A stretch of 34,738 bases of DNA from a virus: IMG/VR virus record IMGVR_UViG_3300032304_000220, positions 1 through 34,738 of that record; one strand, given 5' to 3'. The translations under genes were made by a program, and so were the position numbers. Numbering within the stretch: the stretch's first letter is position 1; each line of letters opens with the position of its first letter. Below are positions 22,838-30,237 of this stretch, one piece after another. The notes under the pieces were generated by a model. It was not told where the DNA came from. It made no database searches and worked only from the letters and a program-made list of their open reading frames with translations.

Positions 22838-25227
22838 TGGCTAATACAACTTTTGACGAAGAATTGGACCTTGTTCCAGGGCTTAAATATCTAAAAAATA
22901 AGTTTGTTACTGTAAGCCCGGCACCGGCTGAATTTGCCAATGCAAAACCTATTGAAACGCCAAAAGTTGATTTAGAAAGACTTGATCCAGCCCTTAGAGA
23001 ACGTATCAATATTGCCGCCCGTGATTGGCTTACTAATAAAGAATTAAACCCAAAAGGTGAGCCATTACCAATCACTAGCGGATTTCGTGATACCGCAAAA
23101 CAATCTGAATTGTTTGCTAATAGGGCATCAAACCCTAATTTAGTAGCACCCCCAGGTTATAGCAGTCACGAAAAAGGCATGGGAATTGATATTTTGCCCG
23201 GCGTTCCTGATTCTTTTTTAGCTAATTATGGTTTGTATCGTCCTTATGGCGCAAAAGACCCCGTACACGTAGAAATTAATCCTAAAGCTAATTACCAGCC
23301 ATCAATGGATTTAACTGGTGATGAAGATTTAGGCATACCAGGATTTAAATATACTAGCCGTCAAGGTGTTTATACGCCATCTACCAGGGAAGCGGTTAGT
23401 GATCAATTTAGTAATGTAAGAAATCAATTAATCAGTTCTGATTACTACACAAATACATTCCCTAAACAGGCCGCCGCTTTGGGTGACGTACTTTATGGTG
23501 CAATCCCGGCCGCAGTTAAATTTGTAGGTGAACCGTTTGCCAAGCTTATTGACAAAGTAGGTGATACAAAAGTAGCTACCGAAGCTTTAGATAAAATTAC
23601 GCAATTTGCTGAACGTCCTATTGGTAAAGCTTTTGGCATTACTAATGACCCAGCCTACAATTCTGAAGCCGCTACTCGTTTTATGGATTATGTTGGCAAA
23701 AACATGGATAAGGGCGCAGATTACATTGCTAAAGAAACTGGCATGAATAAATCTGATGTAGCCTGGTTTATGAACGCCGCCACAATTGGGGCCGGTGCAT
23801 TAGCATATAAAGGTGGCAAAAAGGCCGTAGAAACAGGCGCAGAAGTATTACCTAAAGCTAAAGAACAACTTGCAACTCAATATGAAACTGTTAAAGGCAA
23901 AGTTCAAGAAAAATTTCCAAGCTTAAAAGGGGAAGAAAATCCTAATCTGCGTAGTGTAGGTGCCGCTGAATTAAGTGCTGGCCAGTTGCGCCAGGCTAGG
24001 GCACGTGAATTGTTAGTGCCAATGGATTTGCCACGTGACATTGTTACCCGTAATTTTCAAGACATTAACTGGGCACGTGAAAAAGCTAAAGATGCTATTA
24101 CCGGTGAACCGTTACGCCAAAACTATTCCAAGCTTAATAAAGAACTTATTGATAACCTGGATGCTGAAATTTACGCAACCGGTGCCCAAAAAACAGGTGT
24201 TGATCGCAGTCAATTAGGCGAAGATTTAGTTAAAACGGTAAATGATTACAAAACTATTCGCAAAAATGAAAAAGATGCCGCTTATACTGCCGCTGATGTA
24301 GCTGGTGAAACATTGCAACAAGTTTCATATCAACCGGTTCTTAATTACATTGAAAACATTAAAACTAAACGTCCTACCCAATATGAGCAAAATACCATTC
24401 TTAAAATGGTAGAAGAAGATTTAAAAGCCAATGATCTTGATAAAACTGGTTCAGTTAATTTACGTCAATTAGAAGATGTACGTGCATTGATTAATGCCGA
24501 AACTGAATTTGGAACTTCTAATGGTTTTCATGGTGGAAAAATTAAAGATGCAATTGATGAAATTACTAAAGATGCTGGCGGTACTTTATATAAAGAAGCC
24601 CGTGCATTAAATAACCGTTACATGAAAGAATTTGAAGAAACACCATCAATTTCTAATATTACTGCTTTAAAACGTGGGTTAACAGAACGCAGAGTTCCAA
24701 TTGAAGTATTAGTAGAAGATTCAATGCTTAAAGGACCACGTTCTAGGGTAGAAGAATTATTTAAAACTTTAGAAAAAGCTGGTCCTGAAGGCCAAGCTAT
24801 GATTAATGAATTGCGTGGTGTAGTAGCAGAACAAATTAAAAATGAATCAATTAAAGGCGTAAGCCGGGATATTAATGGCAATCCTATTGTTACGCCAACC
24901 GGCCTAAACGATATGATTACAAAGCTTGATAAGTCCGGCAAGCTTGACCTTATATTTGGCAAAAAAGGTGCAGAACGTTATCGCACTTTAAATGATGTAG
25001 CAATTGACGTTAAAACGGTTCCGGAAGGTTCTGTTAATTATTCCGGTTCTGCCGCACAACTTAAAAATTTAGCGGCACAAATTGCAACTGACGTTGCTAC
25101 TTCTGCAATTGCCGGCGTTCCAGCACCAGTTACTACCGTTGGAACTTTGCTTTATAAAAGCCGCAAAAACAAACAAGAACTCAATAAAATAAGTGAATTT
25201 ATTAATTACGGCAAGGAACAAAAATAA
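22837..25227 (+). CDS. Ejection protein with N-terminal M15 (VanY-type) peptidase domain
   Basis: The 796 residues combine a peptidoglycan peptidase with a long helical ejection region. Residues 44-150 show the M15/LAS fold: ITSGFRDTAKQSEL, SSHEKGMGIDI (H111 and D118 as zinc ligands) and DPVHVEI (H144, third ligand). The VHVE strand matches D-Ala-D-Ala carboxypeptidase and L-Ala-D-Glu endopeptidase sites. The rest is mostly helix, with a hydrophobic patch near 305-325 and another close to the C-terminus (IAGVPAPVTTVGTLLY). The likely job is to open the cell wall locally as DNA enters, distinct from the lytic GH19 enzyme at 27300. The substrate bond cannot be told from sequence. Confidence 0.82.
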   Translation: MANTTFDEELDLVPGLKYLKNKFVTVSPAPAEFANAKPIETPKVDLERLDPALRERINIAARDWLTNKELNPKGEPLPITSGFRDTAKQSELFANRASNPNLVAPPGYSSHEKGMGIDILPGVPDSFLANYGLYRPYGAKDPVHVEINPKANYQPSMDLTGDEDLGIPGFKYTSRQGVYTPSTREAVSDQFSNVRNQLISSDYYTNTFPKQAAALGDVLYGAIPAAVKFVGEPFAKLIDKVGDTKVATEALDKITQFAERPIGKAFGITNDPAYNSEAATRFMDYVGKNMDKGADYIAKETGMNKSDVAWFMNAATIGAGALAYKGGKKAVETGAEVLPKAKEQLATQYETVKGKVQEKFPSLKGEENPNLRSVGAAELSAGQLRQARARELLVPMDLPRDIVTRNFQDINWAREKAKDAITGEPLRQNYSKLNKELIDNLDAEIYATGAQKTGVDRSQLGEDLVKTVNDYKTIRKNEKDAAYTAADVAGETLQQVSYQPVLNYIENIKTKRPTQYEQNTILKMVEEDLKANDLDKTGSVNLRQLEDVRALINAETEFGTSNGFHGGKIKDAIDEITKDAGGTLYKEARALNNRYMKEFEETPSISNITALKRGLTERRVPIEVLVEDSMLKGPRSRVEELFKTLEKAGPEGQAMINELRGVVAEQIKNESIKGVSRDINGNPIVTPTGLNDMITKLDKSGKLDLIFGKKGAERYRTLNDVAIDVKTVPEGSVNYSGSAAQLKNLAAQIATDVATSAIAGVPAPVTTVGTLLYKSRKNKQELNKISEFINYGKEQK

Positions 25228-25967
25228 TGGCATCGGTTCTTTTATCCCCAGTTGGCAATGGCCAACAATTTTTTGACAATAACGGCATACCGAATGCTGG
25301 TGGATTGATTTATACCTACCAGGCTGGATCAAGTGCTTTATTGACTACTTACACTACCGTAGACGGCAATGTTGCTAATTCGAATCCTATTGTTTTGGAT
25401 GCTTTTGGCCGCACCCCAAGCGAAATATGGATGCAAACCGGTTATAGCTATAAGTTTATTATTCAAACGGCTGATGCCGTTACATTGCAAACTTTAGATA
25501 ATTTATACCCTATATTGCAATCTGCCCCAGCCGTATCAGCTACTTTTGTTGCCGGCATGATTATTATATGGTCCGGAAGCTTAGGTTCTATTCCTGCTGG
25601 ATGGGTGCTTTGTGATGGCACAAATTCAAGCCCGGATTTACGTGACCGTTTTGTAGTTGCCGCTGGCAATACTTATGCCGTAGGCGCAACTGGCGGTACT
25701 GCTGATGCAGTAGTTGTAAGCCATACTCATACTGCTTCTTCAGTAGTAACTGATCCAGGCCATTCGCATACAGGCAATATTAATAGTCAAAATGCTGGTA
25801 CTTCTACTGGTGGTGGTGGCGGTGCGGCAGTTTTCCCATCGGCAGGAAGCATCAATTCAAATACTACTGGCATTACAGTAGCAACAACCAATACTTCTAC
25901 TGGCGTAAGCGGAACCAATCAAAACCTTCCACCATACTACGCATTAGCGTACATTATGAAAACTTAA
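25227..25967 (+). CDS. Second fibre protein: N-terminal adaptor module and collar-type HxH tip
   Basis: The 246 residues hold two known parts. The N-terminal 95 residues (NGQQFFDNNGIPNAGGLIYT, TTVDGNVANSNPIVLDAFGR, YSYKFIIQTADA) are a module used by many phage fibres and spikes to attach to the particle. The C-terminal 140 are a tail-collar domain (PAGWVLCDGTNSSPDLRDRF), with VSHTHTASS, then GHSHTGN and LPPYYALAYIMK. It resembles the tip of the 12599 fibre but is much shorter, so the phage appears to carry two different receptor-contact proteins. Confidence 0.85.
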   Translation: MASVLLSPVGNGQQFFDNNGIPNAGGLIYTYQAGSSALLTTYTTVDGNVANSNPIVLDAFGRTPSEIWMQTGYSYKFIIQTADAVTLQTLDNLYPILQSAPAVSATFVAGMIIIWSGSLGSIPAGWVLCDGTNSSPDLRDRFVVAAGNTYAVGATGGTADAVVVSHTHTASSVVTDPGHSHTGNINSQNAGTSTGGGGGAAVFPSAGSINSNTTGITVATTNTSTGVSGTNQNLPPYYALAYIMKT

Positions 25968-25969
25968 TC

Positions 25970-26203
25970 ATGGAAGATGGAAAAATAGATTTAGTGCGCT
26001 ATGGAGTTCTTTGGCAAAAAGTAGAAAACTATGAAGATAAGTTTGATGCAATGCAAAAGAAAATGGATAAGATGGAATCCAACATAGAAAAATTATTAGA
26101 AAATCAAGCCCATCAAAAAGGCGCTAGTTGGTTAGCTATTGGTATGTTGACTGCATTAAGTACCCTGGGCGGCTGGGCGGTACATTGGTTCACTAACAAA
26201 TAG
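25970..26203 (+). CDS. Small coiled-coil plus C-terminal TM protein (XhlA-like, lysis-associated)
   Basis: In 77 residues there is a charged coiled coil (KVENYEDKFDAMQKKMDKME and onward to about 45), then one membrane segment (WLAIGMLTALSTLGGWAVHWF, about 54-74). This plan is that of XhlA/hemolysin-type proteins that partner holins. It is the first gene of the lysis cassette, 2 nt after the second fibre. Membrane topology would put the coiled coil in the cytoplasm. The family assignment rests on architecture rather than a clear motif. Confidence 0.6.
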   Translation: MEDGKIDLVRYGVLWQKVENYEDKFDAMQKKMDKMESNIEKLLENQAHQKGASWLAIGMLTALSTLGGWAVHWFTNK

Positions 26204-26227
26204 GACGGTAAAAGAAAGTGAACCGGA

Positions 26228-26680
26228 ATGTCAAACTTTGGAATAACAGAAGGAGTAAAAACTCTTTCCGGTAGCATTGATGCAAGCCGGGAAGCCGCTA
26301 AAGGTTTATCCAAAAGTATTGAAGGAATTCAGCAAGACGGTTTAGATGTAGCCCAACAAAAAGCCCAAGAAAGACGTAGGGCCGCACGGGAAGCAGAATT
26401 TAAGAAGCAAACGGCATTAATAAAAGCATTAGAAGATTGGCAAAAAAAGAAACAAATTAGTGACCAGGAAGCAAAAGTAAAAATTGATTTTGTTAAAAAG
26501 TACGGTGCTAAAGAGTGGGAAGCGGTATTAAAGATTAAGCTGGATATTGAAAACATGGAACGCAAAGCCAATGAAGAATTCCAGCATGATTTAAAGGCGG
26601 TAAGGCGTGTACAGTTTTATTGTTTTATGGCGGCACTAATAGTAACCTTGTGGCTAAAGTTTATTTTGGGGGCATTTTAA
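26228..26680 (+). CDS. Coiled-coil protein with C-terminal TM helix, unknown
   Basis: This 150-residue protein is highly charged: SASREAAKGLSKS-type N-terminus, then long Lys/Glu/Arg/Gln helices, and one C-terminal membrane segment (QFYCFMAALIVTLWLKFILGA). I recall the start NFGITEGVKTLSGS from unnamed phage proteins near holins. It could be a membrane-anchored lysis regulator or a spanin substitute, but no spanin motif is seen. Its TAA overlaps the next ATG (TAATG at 26678-26682). Confidence 0.6.
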   Translation: MSNFGITEGVKTLSGSIDASREAAKGLSKSIEGIQQDGLDVAQQKAQERRRAAREAEFKKQTALIKALEDWQKKKQISDQEAKVKIDFVKKYGAKEWEAVLKIKLDIENMERKANEEFQHDLKAVRRVQFYCFMAALIVTLWLKFILGAF

Positions 26681-27090
26681 TGTTTGGTATAGACAGTATT
26701 ATTAGTGCTGGTTTAAAGATTATTGACAAGGTTATTCCTGATCCCCAGGCTAAAGCCGCCGCACAGCTAGAACTGCAAAAATTAGCCCAAGAAGGCAAAC
26801 TGGCAGAACTTCAAGCTGACATGAACGAACAAAACAACGTGTCAGACCGTTGGAAATCTGATTTGGCTAGTGATAGTTGGCTTTCTAAAAACATACGCCC
26901 AATGACCCTTATAGCCATTTTGGTAGGCTATTTTCTTTTTGCTACGTCATCCGCTTTTAACCTAAATGTAAACCAGGCATACGTAGAATTACTTGGTCAA
27001 TGGGGTATGTTGATTATGTCAGCATATTTTGGTGGGCGTACATTAGAAAAAATTATGGATAAAAAGTATAAGGCCGGGGATGATAAATAA
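26680..27090 (+). CDS. Holin, GTA_holin_3TM-like
   Basis: These 136 residues open MFGIDSIISAGLKIIDKVIPDPQAKAAAQL, the usual start of the 'holin of 3 TMs' family also found in gene-transfer agents. After a charged helix, two membrane segments (IRPMTLIAILVGYFLFATSS and LLGQWGMLIMSAYFGGRTL) and a short basic tail follow. The first, amphipathic helix would be the third segment. Holins make the inner-membrane holes that release or trigger the endolysin. The ATG at 26680 is used because it matches the family start; an earlier TTG lies inside the upstream gene. Confidence 0.8.
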   Translation: MFGIDSIISAGLKIIDKVIPDPQAKAAAQLELQKLAQEGKLAELQADMNEQNNVSDRWKSDLASDSWLSKNIRPMTLIAILVGYFLFATSSAFNLNVNQAYVELLGQWGMLIMSAYFGGRTLEKIMDKKYKAGDDK

Positions 27091-27307
27091 GAATAACGTG
27101 CCAGGGTTTGTAACCGCTTGCGTAACTGTTACTTTATGCGTTGTAGTTATTGGCATGGTAGGCACAATGACTGTTGGTATGTTTGATGCAGACGTTAGTA
27201 ATGACAAAATATTTGAAGCCATTACCCCAGCATTTCAAACCATTATTGGTGGTTTTATTGGTTTAATTACTGGAATTAAAATAGGACAAGATAGTAAAGA
27301 TGATTGA
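27080..27307 (+). CDS. Small two-TM protein, possible second holin or antiholin
   Basis: The 75 residues have two membrane segments, VTACVTVTLCVVVIGMVGTM (about 11-30) and PAFQTIIGGFIGLITGIKIG (about 50-69), joined by an acidic loop (DADVSNDK). It overlaps the holin by 11 nt and the endolysin by 8 nt, so it is translated in the lysis chain. Holin/antiholin pairs are often built this way; which partner does which cannot be read from the sequence. Confidence 0.65.
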   Translation: MINKNNVPGFVTACVTVTLCVVVIGMVGTMTVGMFDADVSNDKIFEAITPAFQTIIGGFIGLITGIKIGQDSKDD

Positions 27308-27899
27308 ATCCCAATTATTATCCCTTGGAATAGATGGCAAATGGCTTGAGCCATTACTAGAAACGTTTGATAAATACCAAATCAACACCCCTAAACGCCA
27401 GGCGTGTTTTATTGGGCAGACCATGCATGAAAGCGGAAAGTTTAAATTTACTAAAGAAAATTTGAACTATTCAGCTAAAGCATTAATGGCAACCTGGCCA
27501 AGCCGGTTTCCTGATCTTGATACTGCAATGCAATATGAACGCCAGCCGGAAAAAATAGCCAATAAAGTTTATAGCGGCCGCATGGGAAACACCGAAGATG
27601 GCGATGGCGCAAAATACATTGGCCGTGGTTTAATCCAAGTAACCGGTAAAGAGAACTATACGCATTGTGGTGAAGCTTTAGGCATTGACTTGGTAGCTAA
27701 CCCCCAACTATTGGAAGAACCCCGCTACGCCGCTTTATCGGCCGGCTGGTTTTGGAACAAAAAAGGGTTAAATGCCCTGGCTGATGAAGGCACTAAAGAT
27801 TCTTTTGAAGTAATGACTAAACGTATTAATGGTGGATTGCTGGGGCTTGATGACCGGAAATCTAAAATGATTGAAGTTCTTAAAGCACTAGGGGCATAA
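27300..27899 (+). CDS. Endolysin, glycoside hydrolase family 19
   Basis: This 199-residue enzyme degrades the peptidoglycan glycan strand at lysis. GH19 features are QTMHESGKF with the catalytic E44, KVYSGRMGNTEDGDG (E99 the likely partner), KYIGRGLIQVTGKENY (105-120), and the C-terminal INGG pattern (IN--LLGLDDR). No signal peptide or separate binding domain is present, so it would need the holin genes just upstream. A 50-residue gene follows 1 nt after its stop. Confidence 0.92.
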   Translation: MIESQLLSLGIDGKWLEPLLETFDKYQINTPKRQACFIGQTMHESGKFKFTKENLNYSAKALMATWPSRFPDLDTAMQYERQPEKIANKVYSGRMGNTEDGDGAKYIGRGLIQVTGKENYTHCGEALGIDLVANPQLLEEPRYAALSAGWFWNKKGLNALADEGTKDSFEVMTKRINGGLLGLDDRKSKMIEVLKALGA

Positions 27900-27900
27900 A

Positions 27901-28053
27901 ATGGCTGATAAATTCTATAAAGAAACAAAAGCGCACGAAAAACGTGAAGAACAACAACAGATTACATTGCGTAATACTGTTTATAACTTAAAAAAAGAAC
28001 TTAAAAAGCATGAAAGTGAGCCTATGAACAAGGCTCACCCAGCTAAAAAATAA
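27901..28053 (+). CDS. Small charged protein, 50 residues
   Basis: This short gene follows the endolysin directly and ends exactly one base before the stop of the convergent leftward gene. The product (MADKFYKETKAHEKREEQQQ, then a Lys-rich helix) is a single charged helix without membrane segment or cysteines. A GGGG site lies before the ATG. I do not recognise it. An 8-bp hairpin sits within its 3' end. Confidence 0.55.
   Translation: MADKFYKETKAHEKREEQQQITLRNTVYNLKKELKKHESEPMNKAHPAKK
28016..28038. terminator. Hairpin between convergent operons, inside the end of the 50-residue gene
   Basis: GTGAGCCT (28016-28023) and AGGCTCAC (28031-28038) form a perfect 8-bp stem with a 7-nt loop. On the minus strand it is followed by TTTCATGCTTTTT; on the plus strand by CCAGCTAAAAAATA. 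It therefore looks more like a leftward terminator, but a two-way block is possible. It lies within codons of the rightward gene. Confidence 0.6.
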
Positions 28054-28257
28054 CTATTTAATTCTTGCTACCTTGGCCCGGCGCAATACTTGTTCGTATT
28101 GTTCCTTGGCCCGGTCATCTAATTTACGCATGGGCAGATTTTGCCAATAAGCCCATTTATCTTTGTATTCTTGTTGTTCTGAAGGTGGTACCCAGCCGGC
28201 TAAACGCCATCTAATAATTATATCGGTGCCGCTGGTAGTCCAAATATGTTCGTTCAT
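28054..28257 (-). CDS. Hypothetical protein, 67 residues
   Basis: I do not recognise this protein. It is Trp-rich at the front (IWTTSGTDIIIRWRLAGWVP) and then a basic/acidic helix (YKDKWAYWQNLPMRKLDDRA). A GGGG ribosome site precedes the ATG at 28257. It is the last gene of the leftward block, 8 nt after the lipobox protein. There is no membrane segment. Confidence 0.6.
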   Translation of the reverse strand: MNEHIWTTSGTDIIIRWRLAGWVPPSEQQEYKDKWAYWQNLPMRKLDDRAKEQYEQVLRRAKVARIK

Positions 28258-28265
28258 TTTTTCCC

Positions 28266-28715
28266 CTAGTATCTATGTTTAGGCATACAAGTTACTTCTA
28301 CCGGAATGTCAGCGGTAAAACCGTTGATTTGGCGTTTAGTAGTAATTACATGGGCACGTAGGCCAGCACCTTCACATTCAGTAACCCCATTAATAACTTC
28401 ATTCCTGGTTAATGCGGCTACTTGTTTATCCAATACTAACTGTTGGGAAGGGGCTTGGCTATACACGGTGCCGGAAGTGCTACTACAACCCGTTAAAAAC
28501 AACAATGCCAGGACAAATCCAACAAACATGGCACCAATTAATACGTCACTAGCTATTTTTTTGTATTTACGAATACGGGCACGTTTAGCTTCTTCTATAA
28601 GAAATTTGTTATAGGCTTCATGATCGCCCCAGCCCTTATCAACCATGCGTTGTAGTTTTTCTTGCTTGGCCTGGTAAGCCCAATAGGCTTCTGCTTGTTG
28701 TTCTTCACGATTCAT
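28266..28715 (-). CDS. Membrane protein with an internal lipobox (LTGC) after a TM helix
   Basis: This 149-residue protein has a charged N-terminal 55 residues, a membrane segment (ASDVLIGAMFVGFVLALLFL, 55-74) and then LTGC (74-77) followed by a Ser/Gln-rich linker. That is the sequence of a lipoprotein signal, but displaced 50 residues from the N-terminus, which is unusual. The C-terminal domain has two further cysteines (in TECEGAG and VTCMP) and would be periplasmic. The ATG at 28715 follows AAAGGA. Its message starts at the 28758-28786 promoter with a 5' hairpin. Function unknown; superinfection exclusion is one idea for an early membrane protein. Confidence 0.65.
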   Translation of the reverse strand: MNREEQQAEAYWAYQAKQEKLQRMVDKGWGDHEAYNKFLIEEAKRARIRKYKKIASDVLIGAMFVGFVLALLFLTGCSSTSGTVYSQAPSQQLVLDKQVAALTRNEVINGVTECEGAGLRAHVITTKRQINGFTADIPVEVTCMPKHRY

Positions 28716-28734
28716 ATTAATTCCTTTATTTATC

Positions 28735-28750
28735 ACCGCAACATTGCGGT
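28735..28750 (-). promoter_or_regulatory. 5' leader hairpin, copy 1
   Basis: On the minus strand ACCGCAATGTTGCGGT gives a 6-bp stem with an AUGU loop. It begins 7 nt after the -10 box, so at the expected transcript start, and ends exactly 19 nt before the ATG. Copy 2 (31110-31125) has the same position, loop and spacing. The third base pair is C-G here and G-C there. Confidence 0.75.
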
Positions 28751-28757
28751 ATTTGTT

Positions 28758-28786
28758 AATTTACTAAAGTTTTCTTTAGTTGTAAA
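28758..28786 (-). promoter_or_regulatory. Leftward promoter with operator dyad in the spacer
   Basis: On the minus strand TTTACA (28786-28781) and TAAATT (28763-28758) are 17 nt apart. The spacer and first base of the -10 hold the dyad ACTAAAG-AAAA-CTTTAGT. The 20 bases 28763-28782 are the exact reverse complement of those at the rightward early promoter (31853-31872). A half-site CAACTAAA lies just upstream near 28799. It drives the lipobox gene and the 67-residue gene. Confidence 0.75.
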
Positions 28787-28849
28787 GCGCAATTGTGCAA
28801 CTAAACAACGTTAGGCGTGAATTTGGCAAACTGATACTAATTGGGTGGA

Positions 28850-28893
28850 AACTGGAAAAAACCCCAAATTGTTGCATCCTTCAACGTCCAGTT
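28850..28893. other. Inverted repeat in the gap between leftward genes
   Basis: AACTGGA (28850-28856) and TCCAGTT (28887-28893) can pair across 30 nt, with a small inner GTTG/CAAC hairpin. On the minus strand the loop contains GGGGTTTTTT. It may end or slow the message from 28907-29035 before the 28758 promoter, but it is not a standard terminator. Confidence 0.4.
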
Positions 28894-28906
28894 AACCGCC
28901 CATAAT

Positions 28907-29035
28907 TTATCTACAAATAGTTACCCATTGGCAACCACCGCCGCCGCAGACATACTGTTGCCAGCAATTAGCTTGTTGAGCAATTACGATACCTACTACA
29001 AAAAATGCCGCAAATCCTGCAAGTGCTTTTTTCAT
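28907..29035 (-). CDS. 42-residue exported peptide with two CxxxxxC arms joined by Gly4
   Basis: A strong ribosome site (AAAGGA, 7 nt) precedes the ATG at 29035. The peptide starts MKKALAGFAAFFVVGIVIAQ, a typical signal sequence, and the remainder holds C24, C30, C35 and C41: two C-x5-C arms around GGGG. Both arms contain Trp and Gln (CWQQYVC and CQWVTIC). Cleavage near QQA-N would leave a 19-residue peptide with two possible disulfides in the periplasm. I know no family for it. It follows the exonuclease by 10 nt in the leftward operon. The leader shares AAATAAAGGAAT with the other leftward leader genes. Confidence 0.65.
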   Translation of the reverse strand: MKKALAGFAAFFVVGIVIAQQANCWQQYVCGGGGCQWVTICR

Positions 29036-29045
29036 GATTATTCCT

Positions 29046-29834
29046 TTATTTGTGATTGTTTTTTAACTGCCAAAATTCCAACAACTTAGTAAACATAAGC
29101 CAGTAACGATCTAGGTCATCCGGTTCATGTTCCACTACTTTTACCCCAGTAAACTGGGTAACGCCGTTGACCATTTTGTAGCCAACAAACACATTAGCGC
29201 AACGGGCTTTAGGCATATTAAAACCCTGGCGGTAGGCCGCTAATTGCATACCGTGTTCCGGCCAAATATCGGCCTTGGAAATATCTTCCGTTTCTTTAGT
29301 CTTAATGTCAATTGCAACACCATCAAAATCATGCCTAGATTTAGCTATTAAATCGGCCTTACCGCCGTATCCAAGCTTATGGGCAAAGGATAGTTCCGGC
29401 AACAGTAAAAGCGGCCCAAAATGCGCTTTAATGGCTTCTTCAATTGGCCGGCACATTGGCATAGCTTCCGGTATCAACGCACCTTCAAAAAACGCCTGGA
29501 TTGTTGCGTGGATAGCGGTACCGCGGTCAGCGGCAATGCGGCCAGTCGCTTTTGAATCTTGCATTACACGGGATAGCCAATCTGATTCCGGTTCGTCCGG
29601 TTTCCTGGGCAGGGTTAAAGCGGCTAAAAGGACGTTTTGTTGTTTCCATGTATCAAGGCCTGGACGTGCCGCAACCGCAATGATTCCTGAAACGCTAGGG
29701 CAAAGGTCAAGTGATCTTGCATCCCGTAACGTTGCTGGCCGTTGTTGGCCGTTTTTGCCGATAACTGTATATGCTGGGTTTCCTTCACGATCATACCAAT
29801 GCCCACTTTCCGATTGACGTTCTTTAATTATCAT
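29046..29834 (-). CDS. PD-(D/E)XK exonuclease, RecB/Cas4-like
   Basis: This 262-residue nuclease probably makes single-stranded tails for phage recombination or degrades host DNA. The RecB-type order is complete: RGTAIHATIQAFFEG with H109, PELSF with E147, GYGGKADLIAK with D161, VAIDIKTK with D176 and K178, and MQLAAYRQG with Q197 and Y201. There is no helicase part and no cysteine cluster of the Cas4 Fe-S type. Its ATGA overlaps the preceding gene's stop by 4 nt. The SSB in the same operon would cover the strands it creates. Confidence 0.85.
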   Translation of the reverse strand: MIIKERQSESGHWYDREGNPAYTVIGKNGQQRPATLRDARSLDLCPSVSGIIAVAARPGLDTWKQQNVLLAALTLPRKPDEPESDWLSRVMQDSKATGRIAADRGTAIHATIQAFFEGALIPEAMPMCRPIEEAIKAHFGPLLLLPELSFAHKLGYGGKADLIAKSRHDFDGVAIDIKTKETEDISKADIWPEHGMQLAAYRQGFNMPKARCANVFVGYKMVNGVTQFTGVKVVEHEPDDLDRYWLMFTKLLEFWQLKNNHK

Positions 29835-30025
29835 TGTTTTGGTTTTCTTCCACGTTTTGGTGCTTCAACAAAATCTACTTGGACTGGCGTAATTACAACA
29901 ACCTTGTTTTCATATTCACCGCACCAATCATGATGGCTTTTGTTTGCGGTTTGCGGAAAACGTTTACATACACCGTATGTGTCATTGGTTTGACCGGCAT
30001 ACCATTTACAGTCAATGCATTTCAT
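29831..30025 (-). CDS. Small four-cysteine protein, probably metal binding
   Basis: These 64 residues carry C3, C6, C20 and C35 in the pattern CIDCKWY, GVCKRFPQ and DWCGEYE. I recall this arrangement in short phage proteins of unknown role; a zinc site is likely and an Fe-S site possible. The second half has a strand (NKVVVITPVQVDFVE) and ends in the basic KRGRKPKQ. It overlaps the exonuclease by 4 nt and starts directly after the upstream stop, so these genes are tightly coupled. Confidence 0.7.
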   Translation of the reverse strand: MKCIDCKWYAGQTNDTYGVCKRFPQTANKSHHDWCGEYENKVVVITPVQVDFVEAPKRGRKPKQ

Positions 30026-30229
30026 TTATTCACCTAATGTTTGTAGGATTAATTTTCTATCTTTTGGGTCCTTAACCAAGCAAGCCGCTTCAGTAACTAA
30101 AGCCCTGGTGAACTTGGATAAAGCTTCATAGCTGAAACCAATGATTTCAGTTTCTTCATCATGCCCAATATCTTGATGTGTTTTCAAGGTGTAGTGATCA
30201 CAAACAATAAACTTAACCATTGGTTTCAT
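30026..30229 (-). CDS. Hypothetical protein, 67 residues
   Basis: I do not recognise it. The sequence KFIVCDHYTLKTHQDIGHDEETEIIGFSYEALSKF suggests a small alpha/beta fold, with a Lys/Asp-rich end. A strong site (AGGGGG, 5 nt before the ATG) fixes the start at 30229; the Met at codon 4 lacks one. It sits between the SSB and the four-Cys protein without gaps over 8 nt, so a role in the same DNA-handling operon is likely. Confidence 0.6.
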   Translation of the reverse strand: MKPMVKFIVCDHYTLKTHQDIGHDEETEIIGFSYEALSKFTRALVTEAACLVKDPKDRKLILQTLGE

Positions 30230-30237
30230 AGTGCCCC

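Noticed and set aside
26228-26680. Spanin (Rz) function for the coiled-coil/TM protein
   Set aside because: Its membrane helix is C-terminal, whereas Rz has an N-terminal anchor. No Rz1 lipoprotein is nested in or after it.
28841-29089. Rightward 82-codon open frame opposite the 42-residue peptide
   Set aside because: No ribosome site. The opposite strand has a strong AAAGGA site, a signal sequence and a Cys pattern, so the leftward gene is preferred.
29275-29817. Rightward 180-codon open frame opposite the exonuclease
   Set aside because: It lies wholly antisense to a gene with a complete RecB-type motif set. Its composition reflects the codon structure of the opposite strand.
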